A DNA stretch of 64,000 bases, from positions 62,001 to 126,000 of the forward strand of contig JAKCWW010000237.1 of the NCBI GenBank assembly GCA_026260175.1, written 5' to 3'. This document shows positions 27,601 through 39,628 of this stretch, piece after piece. The notes under the pieces were generated by a model, which worked only from the letters and a program-made list of their open reading frames with translations, made no database searches and had not been told where the DNA came from. The translations under genes were made by a program, and so were the position numbers. The number at the start of each line of letters is the position of its first letter. Within the stretch, counting starts at the first letter, position 1. Source of the stretch: Reticulitermes lucifugus (lineage: Eukaryota; Arthropoda; Insecta; Blattodea; Rhinotermitidae).

Positions 27601-28140
27601 TGACAGAAAAGTATCAAATTCGGTAAATACTTCAGTTATAGTGGTGTTGAAACCTGTGTTAAATTCTAAATTGAACCAACGCAATATCTGATAACGTACT
27701 TGAGTGTAACATGAGAATTTCAGACAGGTGAACTTTGAACCCTAAAGTAGTAATAAAGATTAAACAGGCCACATGTTGTTTCGAACAGCTTGTAACAGGG
27801 GCGTCCAGAACTTTGGTCTAAATACGTTTCGCTTTCAGAGCGTCTGGGAAAAAAAATGTTTGGCCCCAACAGACATGAAGTAAGAATGGGATTTGTGGTT
27901 CTCACGGCGATGAATCCTAAGACTCTTGTCTTTTGGGATATGGCCTCCTATATTTTTGGAAAAGTTCTAATGTTTCTGAGCAACCTACTGCCCCCGTCTT
28001 AAGGTAGGAGAGACATGATCACCTATCTACCGAAATTCGTAGCGTCATGTTCCAGAGAGCACTAATCTTCAGAAAACCTACTATAAAAATATATAATGTG
28101 ATTATTCGTAGTTTATTTTTTCGTCCTGAAATATTAGGGT
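24640..28140. other. No gene recognised
   Basis: AT-rich sequence with a C-run near 25830 and no supported exon or complete repeat. Confidence 0.6.
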
Positions 28141-28144
28141 GATT

Positions 28145-28350
28145 GAAACCAGCCGAATGATATGGGCCGGTCATGTACGTATGGATGGGAAACTAAGAAA
28201 TGTCTACAAAAGTTTGTATAACGTATTAAAACTTAAACAGAAGAGACAACTGAAAACCTAAGCTTAGCTGGAAGAATGTATAATATTAAAGCATGTCTTA
28301 GAGTAAAAAATATGGACCGGATGCAACTGGTTCCTGGCAGGATTCAGGTC
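28145..28350 (+). mobile_element. Decayed LINE fragment
   Basis: SRMIWAGHV at the left and NIKACLRVKNMDRMQLVPGR at the right match the LINE C-terminal frame, with the middle degraded. Confidence 0.55.
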
Positions 28351-29379
28351 CTGAGTCTTGGCCAAACAATCCTGGCAGTTATGTTAAATTTCCACCAAAT
28401 TTTACCAACCTCTGTGTATTCCCCACAGCGGCCCACCCTGCATCCTATCGACAGAGCGCCAGGGTTCTAACACGGGGACGTCATCTTTATCACTACTCAA
28501 TGTATGTAAACAGATTTGCTAGTGTTAGACGACTGCAGTGGGATTTAGGGAAGTACACTGAAGGGGGAAGCATAGACACTAAAGTTAAGCGTGGAGAGCG
28601 TCGGTCAGTCCGACTTCTTTCCGTGGCCTCAAAGTAGTTACTTACTTTCATTGCCTTATACATCACCTTTCTGGATCAGACTACACCCGGACAGGCGCAT
28701 GTGACAGATGCAGAGGTGATGGCGTCTGGAGACTGGACCTCCCAAATATCATCTTCCATATTCATCTTCATGCATGGACTAGTCATCCGTAAATTATTAC
28801 TATGGAACACGTAGACAGTTCGCGATGAATGTGTGTGTCTCTTCAAATTAATGAAGCAATATTGGAGACCTTTATCGTAGAAACGACCTTCCTACCGTCT
28901 CGCAACGAGATAATGACATTGGTTATAGGGTGCCTCTGATTTTCCATACCTATCATTGCAACAGTCATTCATAGTTTCACGTTACATCGGAACACGTTAT
29001 ATCGCTTTAACGTTAACAAATTCTGGCGAACAAAAATTCGATGAACGTTACCCAGACTAGGATTAATGTTGTTTTCGTTGAAGCTGGTTGAATCTTCAAC
29101 GACCAGACTCTCGAGTAATTTAATTAATTCTTACAAGAAAAGAATGCTTCCTATTACGTTGTTTCGGTCTACGTAGCGATATTCAGGCAGGTAACCCTAA
29201 AGTTAAACAAAACTTACAGTATTTCGAAACTGCTATAATCCACAATTTTTTTTTTTCCTTACCAACTCCCATTCTTCTTCATTTTTATCTTCTTCCTCTT
29301 CAGTTTCTTGTGCTATTCCTTTTTAATCTTGTTTGTCTCCTCTTCTGTGGGTATCAATCTTGCTTCCTATTCTGGAGGC

Positions 29380-29530
29380 CCCGAATTCACATCTTGGCCA
29401 GCAGACCAGCTGTTCTGACTTGTGTTTTAGTGGTCTTCCTCAGACTCTCCGGCAAGTATCTAAACAGTACTGGAAGTTATATTAAGACCGGTTCCTTTAA
29501 CATACGCTGACAGTGTCGTTAAACAAGGAA
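29380..29530 (+). mobile_element. Second LINE-like family, 3' end fragment
   Basis: TTTTAGTGGTCTTCCTCAGA and CTGACAGTGTCGTTAAACAA match the family seen at 57110. No useful reading frame remains. Confidence 0.45.
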
Positions 29531-29899
29531 CTTTATCATTTGATATAACTCCATGAAACAAGCAGTCACTCTCCTTTGTGCTGTGTCACGTATTTGAAAC
29601 AGGTTATGACTCAACACCTCCTCCACTCCGCTGTCGCCGGGCCTTATCAGCTCTTGACAACAGACGCAGCAAGTGATGCTACTTGACAAATGCTTGTCCT
29701 GCCGGACGGCAATGAATGCTTCTTTTGATCAGATTATGAAAGCAGTATAATTTAGGTAACCTGAAACAAAAGAGTGGGCGTATGGACGTAACAAAAAAAA
29801 ACACCCGGGTTTACTGAAGAATTCGCCTCCACGCACCGGAGCCCCTTCTACTTCTAACTTCATTTGAAACACGGTTTATCTGTATCACATACATAAATT

Positions 29900-30070
29900 C
29901 AGTTTATATCTCACTGAAAACATTCAACGTCTCAGTTACAAAGACCAACTGGTTAATGTTGTGCAGGAAAATAATGGCTGTTCAATATTCGAATCATACA
30001 AAAACACACATATTCTTTTGGGACAAAGCGCCAAGATATATTAACGTTAAAGCCAGTAACACATGCATTT
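29900..30070 (+). repeat. Unclassified dispersed repeat, copy
   Basis: AAGACCAACTGGTTAATG and GGGACAAAGCGCCAAGATAT match the repeat at 15310 at low similarity. Confidence 0.4.
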
Positions 30071-30079
30071 ACCACCCAC

Positions 30080-33000
30080 TGTAATATTAAGAAATATTTA
30101 CTTCACCCACACAGCGTATTTACGTATGTGTTTCGTACTATTGTTACAGAAAGCACTGGCCCACCCAGCCTCATATTCAAAGGGTACTGAGAATAAAGTC
30201 GGCGGAGATTCAAGCTGACCTCTCCCCTCCATCTAATTCTGAGGTTAAGAATGAGTGCCATCATTGCTTGCACAGAAAAAATTTGTTTTACTGTACTTTA
30301 TGTCCCTAAACAGCACTGACGTAACAGTGTTCATATTCTAGAAGCAGCATATTTTTTTAAGGTAGGAATTAAATTTATGAACATCATTTAGACGAGTCAC
30401 AGAAATTAACACAAAAAATGTACTTTATTTAGGGAGAAACCACCAAATAGTCTACAGTCCGTCTCTTACACCTTTTGGCCCTCTTGAGCCATTATTAAGG
30501 AGCACGAGTAACTACAACAGAAGTGTACAAGGATGCAAAACTGCGTGTATCAACAGAGCACTTGTGCATACAGAGTTATAAAATTATAAAGTGTTAAAAT
30601 ATAAGGATTTACTAGTAACAAGGAAGGCAATAACATCCTGCCTCAAAAACAGACTTCTCCCCTTATTTATGTGCATCAAATACCGAAAACAATTTTACCG
30701 TATTCAACAAGTCCTAAGGACGTGAAACATCAGAAATTGGACACCCCTTTTCAACAAAAATTTCCTTTAAAAAAATCAACCTCCTTAGCAGGGGGTCGTT
30801 TGGTTCTTCAATTAGCAGAAGACGGTAAATGAATCCTAGTCTCTCGTTTTTTGAGCTCATTACAGGTGTGGGTCACCCAAGTGAGAAGTGTTGAGCTGGA
30901 AGTTAAGTTGCGAAAGGTGAAAGGTTACATATGTAGCAAAATCATCCTAATCATCGATCTGACTTGGTGTAATTATTTCTTATTAAGTAGCCTCTGTAAT
31001 TCGTTCCACGTTTCCTCACTCTTAATGCACCTATATCGATCTTCGTCTAGTTTCAAATTAGCGTAGACCTGAGGATACAGTCCTGTCACATAAAAAGTGA
31101 CCACAAGGCTTCGCCACCTAAATCTACAGAGATTGAATGCAATGCTTAGAAAACATTTCTCCGTCTATATCTACTATACGGCTATTATAAAAGAGAAGAA
31201 GAAGACGAAGAATAAAAGGCAAATAAAGAAATCAGAAAGAAAGAAAGAAAGAAGGGAAGAAAAGAAGTAACATGACTAGTGAGACTAGGCGTATTAGAAG
31301 GAAAACAAACTGTTATTCTTTTGACGGATTCCAGGCAGTGCTTACTTGTTCTTTAGCACGTAAAGATACGCCGGAAACAATTTCGAGAAAGGTGAAGTGA
31401 AGAAATATTGTTTTTAGCATGGAACAGAGTAATCAACTTGAGCAGTTCCTGAGAGGTCTACATTATGACTGAATGTTGATGGTGAGTTTGGGATAGATGC
31501 ATCGGAGTGAAAATGTTGATGTCGGTGTTAGAAGGGCTGGATAAGAAACAGGCTGTACTACGTGAAAGTCGGGTACTAACTCAACATTTTTTAGAACGAG
31601 ATAAGCTACTTAAAAGCCTGAGTGATGGCCGATCGCAGAAGTTTCGAGTACGGAAACCCCATTGCTATTTCCTATACGAAGTTTCTTTATTTTAAACGTG
31701 TATTATTTTAAAATAATTTTTTCTTGCCAGTTCCTTTGTTTAACTAAATATTTGAATAAAATTAAAATAAGATTTTTATGGATTATGAGTACTTTGAGTT
31801 GTTTTTATTCAACTGCAAAATATGGAATACTTTTCTTTTTGCCGATTTCCATTTCTTCAGGTTTTCGAGTTGGCCAAGATCGGTGAATTTGTCCACTGGA
31901 TTCCTGAAACGACTTCTCTTTAAATATTTGCGCGCGCGCTCTCTTGTGTTTGTGAACGAGTGTAGGGGGAAAGGGTTCCTATTTATCATCACTAACCACT
32001 TCTTTGGCCTATGCTTTTTTGGTTACTAATGGCTCGTATTTTTGTATTCTCATTTGCATTAACTGAATTCCAATACACTGGTAAATTTTCTTACGCCAAG
32101 AAGATATACTGCAAGTACGATGATTGTCACTGATAATATCGTATTTTCTTAATTCATCAAATAGGCAGTTTCACTGCCTACAGGTTGTGGACATAATGTC
32201 CTCGCAAGGAACATTATTTCGGCTTTTATTCATAGCATTCCTGTGTGTTCGTGTAGGATTACATTCGGTGTTACGTTTGAATTTTTTTTATTCTCAGGAC
32301 TTTATTTGAAATATCTGTAGTTTATTCAGATGCGTCTTTGCAGCAAATCCTTAGGCTTGTGAGTCGTATGTCAACATGGACTGGGGTATGGATTTATAAA
32401 TAATTAAATCCAAATCAATATCGCTGGTGGAGGAACTGTGTAACACATAATAAAATAAGTTAGTTTACGGTTTTCTTCATGCAAAAGGCAGGAGATGTAT
32501 GACCTGTAAGCCAGTTTTGAATCTAGTGCCACTCTGATATATTTAATCCACCCTATATTTGCATTACATTCCTTTCTCGGTTAACAGTAGGACGGTAATG
32601 AGGTAACAGTCCGGAAAATGCAATATTATACTTTTGGTGTATTGATCTTTCCTGGAACTAAGATTCTGAAAGATCTCTCTGATTATGCATTGTTGTACTT
32701 ATGTACATAGCTACGCTGCCTGATCAAACACAGACATCTGCATCGTCAGGATAAACTCGGGCTGCTGTGTTACTGTTACTGTCATTGGAAGAAATATTAC
32801 TATATACATATCACGCATATTATCTGAGAAAATAGTGCATCTAGCAAATGGTCGATTTTGGATATAATTTTGAGTTATATATTAGGCAGGATGAAATTAG
32901 CACTGGGGTCTACTCTTTATCAAAGCTCTTTCGATACCCAGGAATGTCATGGTAGCTTTATTACTGAACCCGTGATTAATGCGTTCTACATTCCTTATCG

Positions 33001-35500
33001 ATGTGTGACTTGTGAAATTTCTGATTTTCTAAAAAATTTGACTTTCCAAATTTGGATATTGAACCTTTTCGAAAAGATTTTCTTAGAGAATTTACCGAAA
33101 TAATTTATGTCTTGATCTATAACTGAGTGAAGGGGTGCGATATTTACTCGACGTTGGAAGCATAATAACTTCAGCATTTTTACATGAGGAGAAGAAGGAA
33201 TTTGGTGACATTTACTTACACATTTATTTTCAAATAAATTTTATGACCTTGCGGTTGATACTTATGTATTAATATTCTGATTCATATTAGGCCCCTCTGA
33301 GTTTTCGGGTTTGACGTGGCGCATAAACTCTTCAGTTTCAGAGTGTAGACCTCACCGTGTCCAGCAAAACCTGTATCAGAAAGCCATATTATATGTATTC
33401 ATGTTTAACTGTAAACACAAACACGGCCACGTGGACTTATAATATTACATCCGCAGACCTAAGTAGGTGAATTTTGACGATGTCATAGTCATGAAGTCGA
33501 AATGTGTATGTAATAATTGTTACCAGATTGTATTTTCTACACTAATTGTGACTTACATAATAGAATGAATGTTAGAATTAGCTGTGAACATTTTTTTCGA
33601 GAGTATCTACAAATACGAATTTGATTTGTTACTACTCTTCTTGCACCATTCTTTAAAAGTTCCTTAAGTTTTTCATAAATCTCCTAGTATATTTAACATT
33701 GCTAAAAGAATTTTCTCTCTTAATGTGTTGTTCGAAGGTTGAGTTATGTCGTGGGTTCTCTGTCATTTTGTACGAAGTAAGAAGAATGAGAATAAAATGG
33801 GGTTTGCAATTTTCATGGAATTAAAGTATTCCATTTCAGCTCTGTGGCATATCGAAGGGCATTATTGAGAACATCGGTATGATCGTTTAACCGCTACACC
33901 AAACTCTCTGACCAGTTTTCTAAGTACTTGATACTGAGATTGTTTAACACGTAACTGTGGTAAGTTCCAACATATCTTCACTGTAGACGTGCGTAAACTT
34001 TTATATCACTCTGCCTGTAATGAACCACGTATAATTAACAACACAAATTGACGCCGGCTGTGGAGAGACTGCCTGATGTGCATTACTGATAACGGCAAAA
34101 TACAGTATTGTGTACCCTCAACTGCGGGGTCGCTAGTAGGGAAATTAGTGGCATGAAGTGCAGCATATATTGCGTAGTCTCATTTATAACAGTGCTTTAG
34201 TTTTGCTTGTCCGGTTGTCAGTCTCGCACTGATACACACCCAACACGCTGCCTTCATCTTCCTCAATAATATGGTTAGTCACAATTTAACAGAGATTTAC
34301 ATACCGTTGAGAATTTCTATGAAGTACGGCACACCGTGGGCGATCCTGGACATCTTTGTGAAATGCGTAATTATTTATAAGACCTGTACGACATCTTATG
34401 AGCTTTGTGACGCTGATATTTCCAGACCCAGCCTTGAAACAGTAAGCTTCCAAATACAAGTACAGAGCACTACCGCTACACGAATCTGCTTGATATGACT
34501 CGTATCAATCACAAGATTCCTAAACTGCCTGCCACCTTTCTTCATCCGTCAGAAGTCTAGTTATTTTCCTCGGCACACTCTTTTCTGTCACTTGTAATAT
34601 GTCTTCATTCCTCAGAAGAAAATGGCAGAGGCCAAAGAACACAGTCTGACATGTCAGTTAACTGTCGGAATAAAGCAAATTGGATAAGAAATAAAATCAA
34701 TAAATATGCGTTAAATTATTCAAAGAATTTCCCTTATTTTTATAATTTATTTACTATTATTTATTTTATTGTTTATCTATACATAAACTGTACAAATTAG
34801 TTGAGTTGCACAATACATAATAAACTTACAAAACTATGAAATATATTCAGTGATCTGTGTCATGTAGAATTGCACTTCCTTCGTTCAATACGCATTCAAT
34901 CACTTCGCCATATTGCAATATTCTGATGTGAAGTGTATATTTGTACAAAAGCAGAAATGTAGTCCCGTTTTTTGTAACTAGCCAAGCACGACACATTTCA
35001 TGTAGAGGTAGGGTTTACGCACTAATGATTAACTAGTTTTACTGAAAGAAACGCGAGTGTAATACCACAGAATTATTCAAATGTATGTTGATCATTTGCC
35101 ACATGCATTTCTTTGTGATTTAACTCGTTGGTATTCATTCACTTTACACACTAAGTCATTGTTACGAAAATGACTAAGTTGCAGGTAATCCGAATGAAGA
35201 AAGGAGTTAATTTTCTTCATATTCCTTTAAATATCGGTCACACCAAAAACGTTTAGAATGATAATAATTTTTTATTTTAATTAAATCTATATTTCATGTC
35301 ACACATTAGTTACGTATGACAAAGATTTTTAATAACCCCATAAAGTACAACATGTTATCCATGCAGTGTAAGAAACTGGAATGTCTGGCACAAACAAGAA
35401 TTAAATTCTTCCATCAGCCTTTAGCAAAGATTCTCTAAAATATTTATCAGAATTCCCTCGAATTGTATCAAGTATGTATACCAACCGGGAGACTTTATAT
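30080..35500. other. No gene recognised
   Basis: Apart from the simple repeat at 31189 there is no supported feature. The minus strand reads a decayed core-like segment at about 30465-30500. The short frame at 31507-31695 has no recognised family. Confidence 0.55.
31189..31272. repeat. Purine-rich simple repeat
   Basis: GAGAAGAAGAAGACGAAGAA and a GAAA run around 31235-31255. Low-complexity A/G strand. Confidence 0.85.
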
Positions 35501-35504
35501 AACA

Positions 35505-35803
35505 AAGGTAAAGGTAAAGGTTGAAGTTTTCCCTACAACGTGCCATGCGACGCAGAGGCGGAAAAGAGGTATAGCTCCACTCACTCCTAACCTCGGCGCT
35601 AGAAGGGGGTGGGTGGTCAACGCCATTCCCCTGCCGCTTTATCCTCTGGAAGAACCCCAGTAACTATTTTAGAAGGTTGGGTGGGTCTCAGGGCCAGTCT
35701 GGACGGGTTTTTGGAGAAGAAAGAGTCCCTTTCCCCACCGTGGTTTGAACCCCGGACCATCCAGCCTGAAGCAAGTCGCTACACCGACTACGCTATCCAG
35801 ACA
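35505..35803 (-). mobile_element. tRNA-derived SINE (type 1)
   Basis: Minus-strand copy. It starts with repeated AAAGGTAAAGG at the tail, has GTGGGTGGTCAACGCC and GGGCCAGTCTGGACGGG in the body, and ends with tRNA-like TTGAACCCCGGACCATCCAG and CGACTACGCTATCCAGACA. The short open frames here are artefacts of the SINE. Confidence 0.75.
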
Positions 35804-37187
35804 TGTTATATAGTAACTCCAAGTAACGCATAAAAACACAACATAGGACGTAACGCAATCCTGCTTTATAATCATGGCCAACTTCTGTTCTAACACAAGT
35901 TCAACGAACCTACCATGACATCAACAATAAGACTTATTTACAAGTACGTGTCCTGGCGATAAAGACAAAACATATTGATCTATACAGGTTAAGAAAGGTA
36001 GGCTTACGCGTAGCGTAACAATTCTCGAATGTTCAATCTTTTGTATAATTACAAGTATTTTCAAACCCATAACACCTGTGGAAAAGTGTATTAATTTTAC
36101 AGTGAGTATCCCATTCCGATCTGCAGCACTTTGGGTGAAGACCTACATGCGTTTATACTTGCATCTCCGTTGTAATTTTCTAAATATTTATCAGAGTGAA
36201 AGACATTTCAAAAACATATTTTGTGCTATTTTAATTTAGATTCGAATAGTTCAACAAATTGCAATAAAACCCTCAATGTAAAATGTAACAAAACTCCGTT
36301 CTGAGGTTACCTTATTGTTCCACGCAGTGAGTTAGACATAGATCCATGGGAAAGACAATAGTAGCACTTCGTAACATTGTTTGTGAAGTCTCATTAAGAT
36401 ATAAAATCGACATATGGCGCTTGTAATTAACGATGAGAGGTTCTGTGGTATTACAGAGTTGGAAAGAATGAATGTTGCAATTGTTACGTCTTGTGATTAG
36501 ACGACTTACAGGCACAAACATACTGAACTGCCCCAACATTATGTATGGATGGAATGCAGACTGTGGTTCCTGTGTTCTGGCTATTCTTCAATTGTTTTAA
36601 GATTGTATAAAATTGTATAAAATGCTGAAGAAATGTCGTCTGCTATATGTGTGTGTGTCTTCTGTCTGTTGTTATTTCTACGGCGGATCTAATATAGGAC
36701 ATATAACGTAGATCAAAACTGAGTCCGTGTACACGGCAGCAACGGCTGTTCATATGATGTGCATTGAACGCGATTGTAATCCTTATGCTCAGTCTTATTT
36801 TTACTTACCCAATGTACTTTAATTTAATTCTGGGTAGTATTTGTTTTTAAAATTTCGACAACTATACTGTAATGTTGGCAAGGAATATAATCACATCCTG
36901 GAAACTTCTGCTTAATTTTCATTTAAAATTGCTTTTCATTATTACCTTATTCATAAAACCTTCGTTAGTTCCCAAAGAATTCTTAATTGCATTCTACGTT
37001 TTCATTAATTTCTGACCAGTTTTAAATACCAATCCAAAAATCACGAAATTCACACTATATTTATGGCCTTCACGTACTTACCATACAATATATGTTTCTG
37101 TATCAGTTTACAGAGTTCCAATTGTATAAGAAATTAGCTGGTTTGAGGACCTGTGATTTATGTCACAGTGTATTATCGCAGGCCTTG

Positions 37188-37230
37188 ACTGACGTTTCGG
37201 AGGAATCCACTGCTTCACTCTTCATGTCCT
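37188..37230 (-). repeat. Single unit with hammerhead-like core, decayed
   Basis: The minus strand reads ATGAAGAGTGAAGCAGTGGA and then TTCCTCCGAAACGTCAG. The second half of the module is intact; the first is degraded. Confidence 0.4.
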
Positions 37231-37689
37231 GCTGTCATGTTCTTCATGTCATGACATAAGAGTGATATCAGACTCCGTTCTGAGGCACTAGCATTATAGG
37301 AACGACTAAGGTTAGGTATGAGGCACCATGAAACGTACATTCTTGGAAACGTAAAATAACATATTCATACGTGAGTCACGCACTCTTATTGTAATATTAC
37401 TTAGTCCGGGAATGGCACCTTCACTTCCATGGCACGGCTTCCAGTTGCCATTGCTGGCTTACGTGCTGTGTGCAAGCCTGTAGAACAAGGGACCCATCCG
37501 CACTATTGGACGTTGGCAAAGATAGACACATTCCGCTTGAAACGTGTTGCATGGCGAATGTCTGGAACAGTAAATGGTCATTGCTTTTGCTGCGTCCTTC
37601 GGCTTTGAAAAATAAATTCCTTTCACCTGCTGGAAATTAAGTAAGAAAAACTCCAGAAAATTCGATCCAAACTTTGGGAATCTAAAGGA

Positions 37690-38240
37690 ACAAAATCGCT
37701 GACAGCAGAACCCGACTATTCAAAACCGGCAATAACAAAGCCCGCCACTTGACACAGTCCTGAAACAATTCCAAGCACGAAACTGAAGATTCAGTGCTGC
37801 TACTACCAAGGCCCACCATTTAGTACGATCCTTAGTTCCATCTACCTCCCATCCTGACTAATCAACCAACTCCATCTCGCGACCACTTCCCCAAGTTTCT
37901 TATTTTTTCCAAGTTCGGAGAAGGCTATCCTGATTAACATTTTCTTTGTTATTTTCCTCAGTTCTTTCAGGAAAATTCAGGAGTTAGTACCACAAATTAT
38001 GCCATAATCGCCTCCTTCCACAATATTTCAAATTCATTACTCACTAATCATCTTATCATTCGACACTAAACAATCTGAGCTACTGACAGCGTCGTTAAAC
38101 AAACCACAAATAAGTAAATAAATAAATATTAAATTATTAATTCACGAATTCTCTGGTTGCAGAACCCAAAGTGTCAACACCGCTAATTACAAACTCAGCC
38201 ACTGAACACGATTCTGACGAAGACACACACCGTGACATTT
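37690..38240. repeat. Repeat array related to 63425-63960
   Basis: CAGAACCCGACTATTCAAAA, CCCGCCACTTGACACAGTCC, GCAGAACCCAAAGTGTCAAC and GCCACTGAACACGATTCTGA are irregular copies of one motif. An LINE-like tail with AAAT repeats (38088-38130) interrupts it. Confidence 0.5.
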
Positions 38241-38547
38241 CTCACAAGTTACGTCCATGAGATCCAATTTAAATACAATTAAATCTCTTCATAACCAAAT
38301 CTCCTCCTTAACACCGCACATAAAAAAACGAAACTAAGAAACTGAAACTATAACAGAAACAACGAAGGACAACAAAATATAAAACGTGTAATTTAACCGC
38401 TTTGAAACACCTTGCTTTATGCACGCTATTATTTCTGGCAATGGGATGACGCCGCTGACTACACGTAATCGTACCAAGTCTGCAGCGCACACACATTACT
38501 CCTACGTCGCTACTGACCGTGCTACACAACAGAAGTGCTGTACCAAT

Positions 38548-38607
38548 TACGTCATAGGCATATAAATTTCGGGACTCAGTTGTGCGACGCTGGTATCAGC
38601 GTAGGAG
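38548..38607 (+). promoter_or_regulatory. Possible promoter with CRE-like, TATA and splice-donor-like sites
   Basis: TACGTCA (38548-38554), TATAAA (38561-38566), CTCAGTTGTG (38575-38584) and GGAGGTAAGG (about 38605) occur within 70 bases. This order could mark a short untranslated first exon on the plus strand. The TATA to TCAGT spacing (about 17) is too short for a standard start site, and no coding exon was recognised downstream. Confidence 0.2.
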
Positions 38608-39109
38608 GTAAGGGCAAGAAATAATTTCTTATCGCTAATGCGAGAACGTGCAGCCGTGAAGTGTCGTAGTGTTTGGAAACATTAGCTGCAAGAGGTGGTG
38701 TGAGAACACTGTGGTAATATTGTCACACATTGTGCAATAATCAGAATCATGTCTACCTAGATCTTATCGTTGAGCGAAATGGAATCGGAGTCAAATCCAG
38801 CAAACTCAATGTGACGTCGTACTGCAGTATTAACTGGCGAGTAAATGTAAATGCGGGTGTTAAAATGGTTTATTTAGTCGTGTGTGGAGGTTGGGTGTAC
38901 CACTTATTGCGATTTTCACACATGCTAACCGTGAAGTGGTCCACAATCATGGTTGTGGCCCTATGCCTAAAAAAAGGATGGATTCTCCTGCTTTCATAAA
39001 CAGAGAGTGAGCGTGTCAGCTAGATTCGTCTGGCTGAGGACAAGGCTCAGTAGTGGGCTCTTGTGAAAATCATAATATATATACCGTTTCCATATACGGT
39101 TGGGAATTT

Positions 39110-39175
39110 ACGAATGAGCTTGATGACTGTTAGCTTCTTAGTAAGGAATCTGCTCTACGCAGTTATTTATAAATT
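39110..39175 (+). mobile_element. LINE 3' untranslated remnant
   Basis: GACTGTTAGCTTCTTAGTAA and GGAATCTGCTCTACGCAGTT are decayed matches to the 3' untranslated part of the LINE at 59935 (CTGTTAGCTTCTCACGAAGG). It lies about 190 bp downstream of pgant exon 10. Confidence 0.45.
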
Positions 39176-39361
39176 ATATCATGAAGTATTTGAAATGTAA
39201 ATTCTTTTCCTTCGTGAGGTGTTCGAAATACGATAAAATTTGTTTTGAGATAGAAATTATAATTCGGTTCTGGCTTCTTAACTACAGTGGAAGGAAATAA
39301 AACCTGTTATAGAGATGCCAGAACTGAACATTGTTGATATCCTGTGTTTTCAGAAACTCGC

Positions 39362-39628
39362 CTGATCATTGTAGCTCCATTTCTGGCGACCCAGCCCGCT
39401 GCAGGCCATTATTCGAACCTTAGGCTGCAGTGTGGAATGGTCCCTTTCAGGAGCGTCCAGACATACAGATTCATCAGTCATAACGGCTCCTGAAGGTGAC
39501 ATGACAAACAGCTGCAGCAGATTCGGCTCCACAGCGCAGCTCGCTACAGTAGCTGCGCCCATGGGCTGGTTAAGACTGCCTTTACCTACCGGCTTCTGCA
39601 GGCATTCATCCGAGAGACGGCTACGGAT
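39362..39628 (-). CDS. pgant: pgant exon 10: ricin-type lectin, alpha and beta repeats
   Basis: It encodes residues 475-563. The acceptor is TTTTTGTCTCTTCAG at 39629. It contains [10 protein letters not shown] (alpha repeat; the usual CLD is CLQ, so the Asp that contacts GalNAc is absent), [14 protein letters not shown], then [27 protein letters not shown] (beta repeat with intact CLD and QxW). The expected third repeat does not follow. After CAG the genome reads GCGAGT, a possible GC donor; read-through would give Ala-Ser-Phe and TGA. Family lectin domains have three repeats, so a further exon is likely but was not found between 1 and 39361 by searching for a CLD-type core. Confidence 0.92.
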
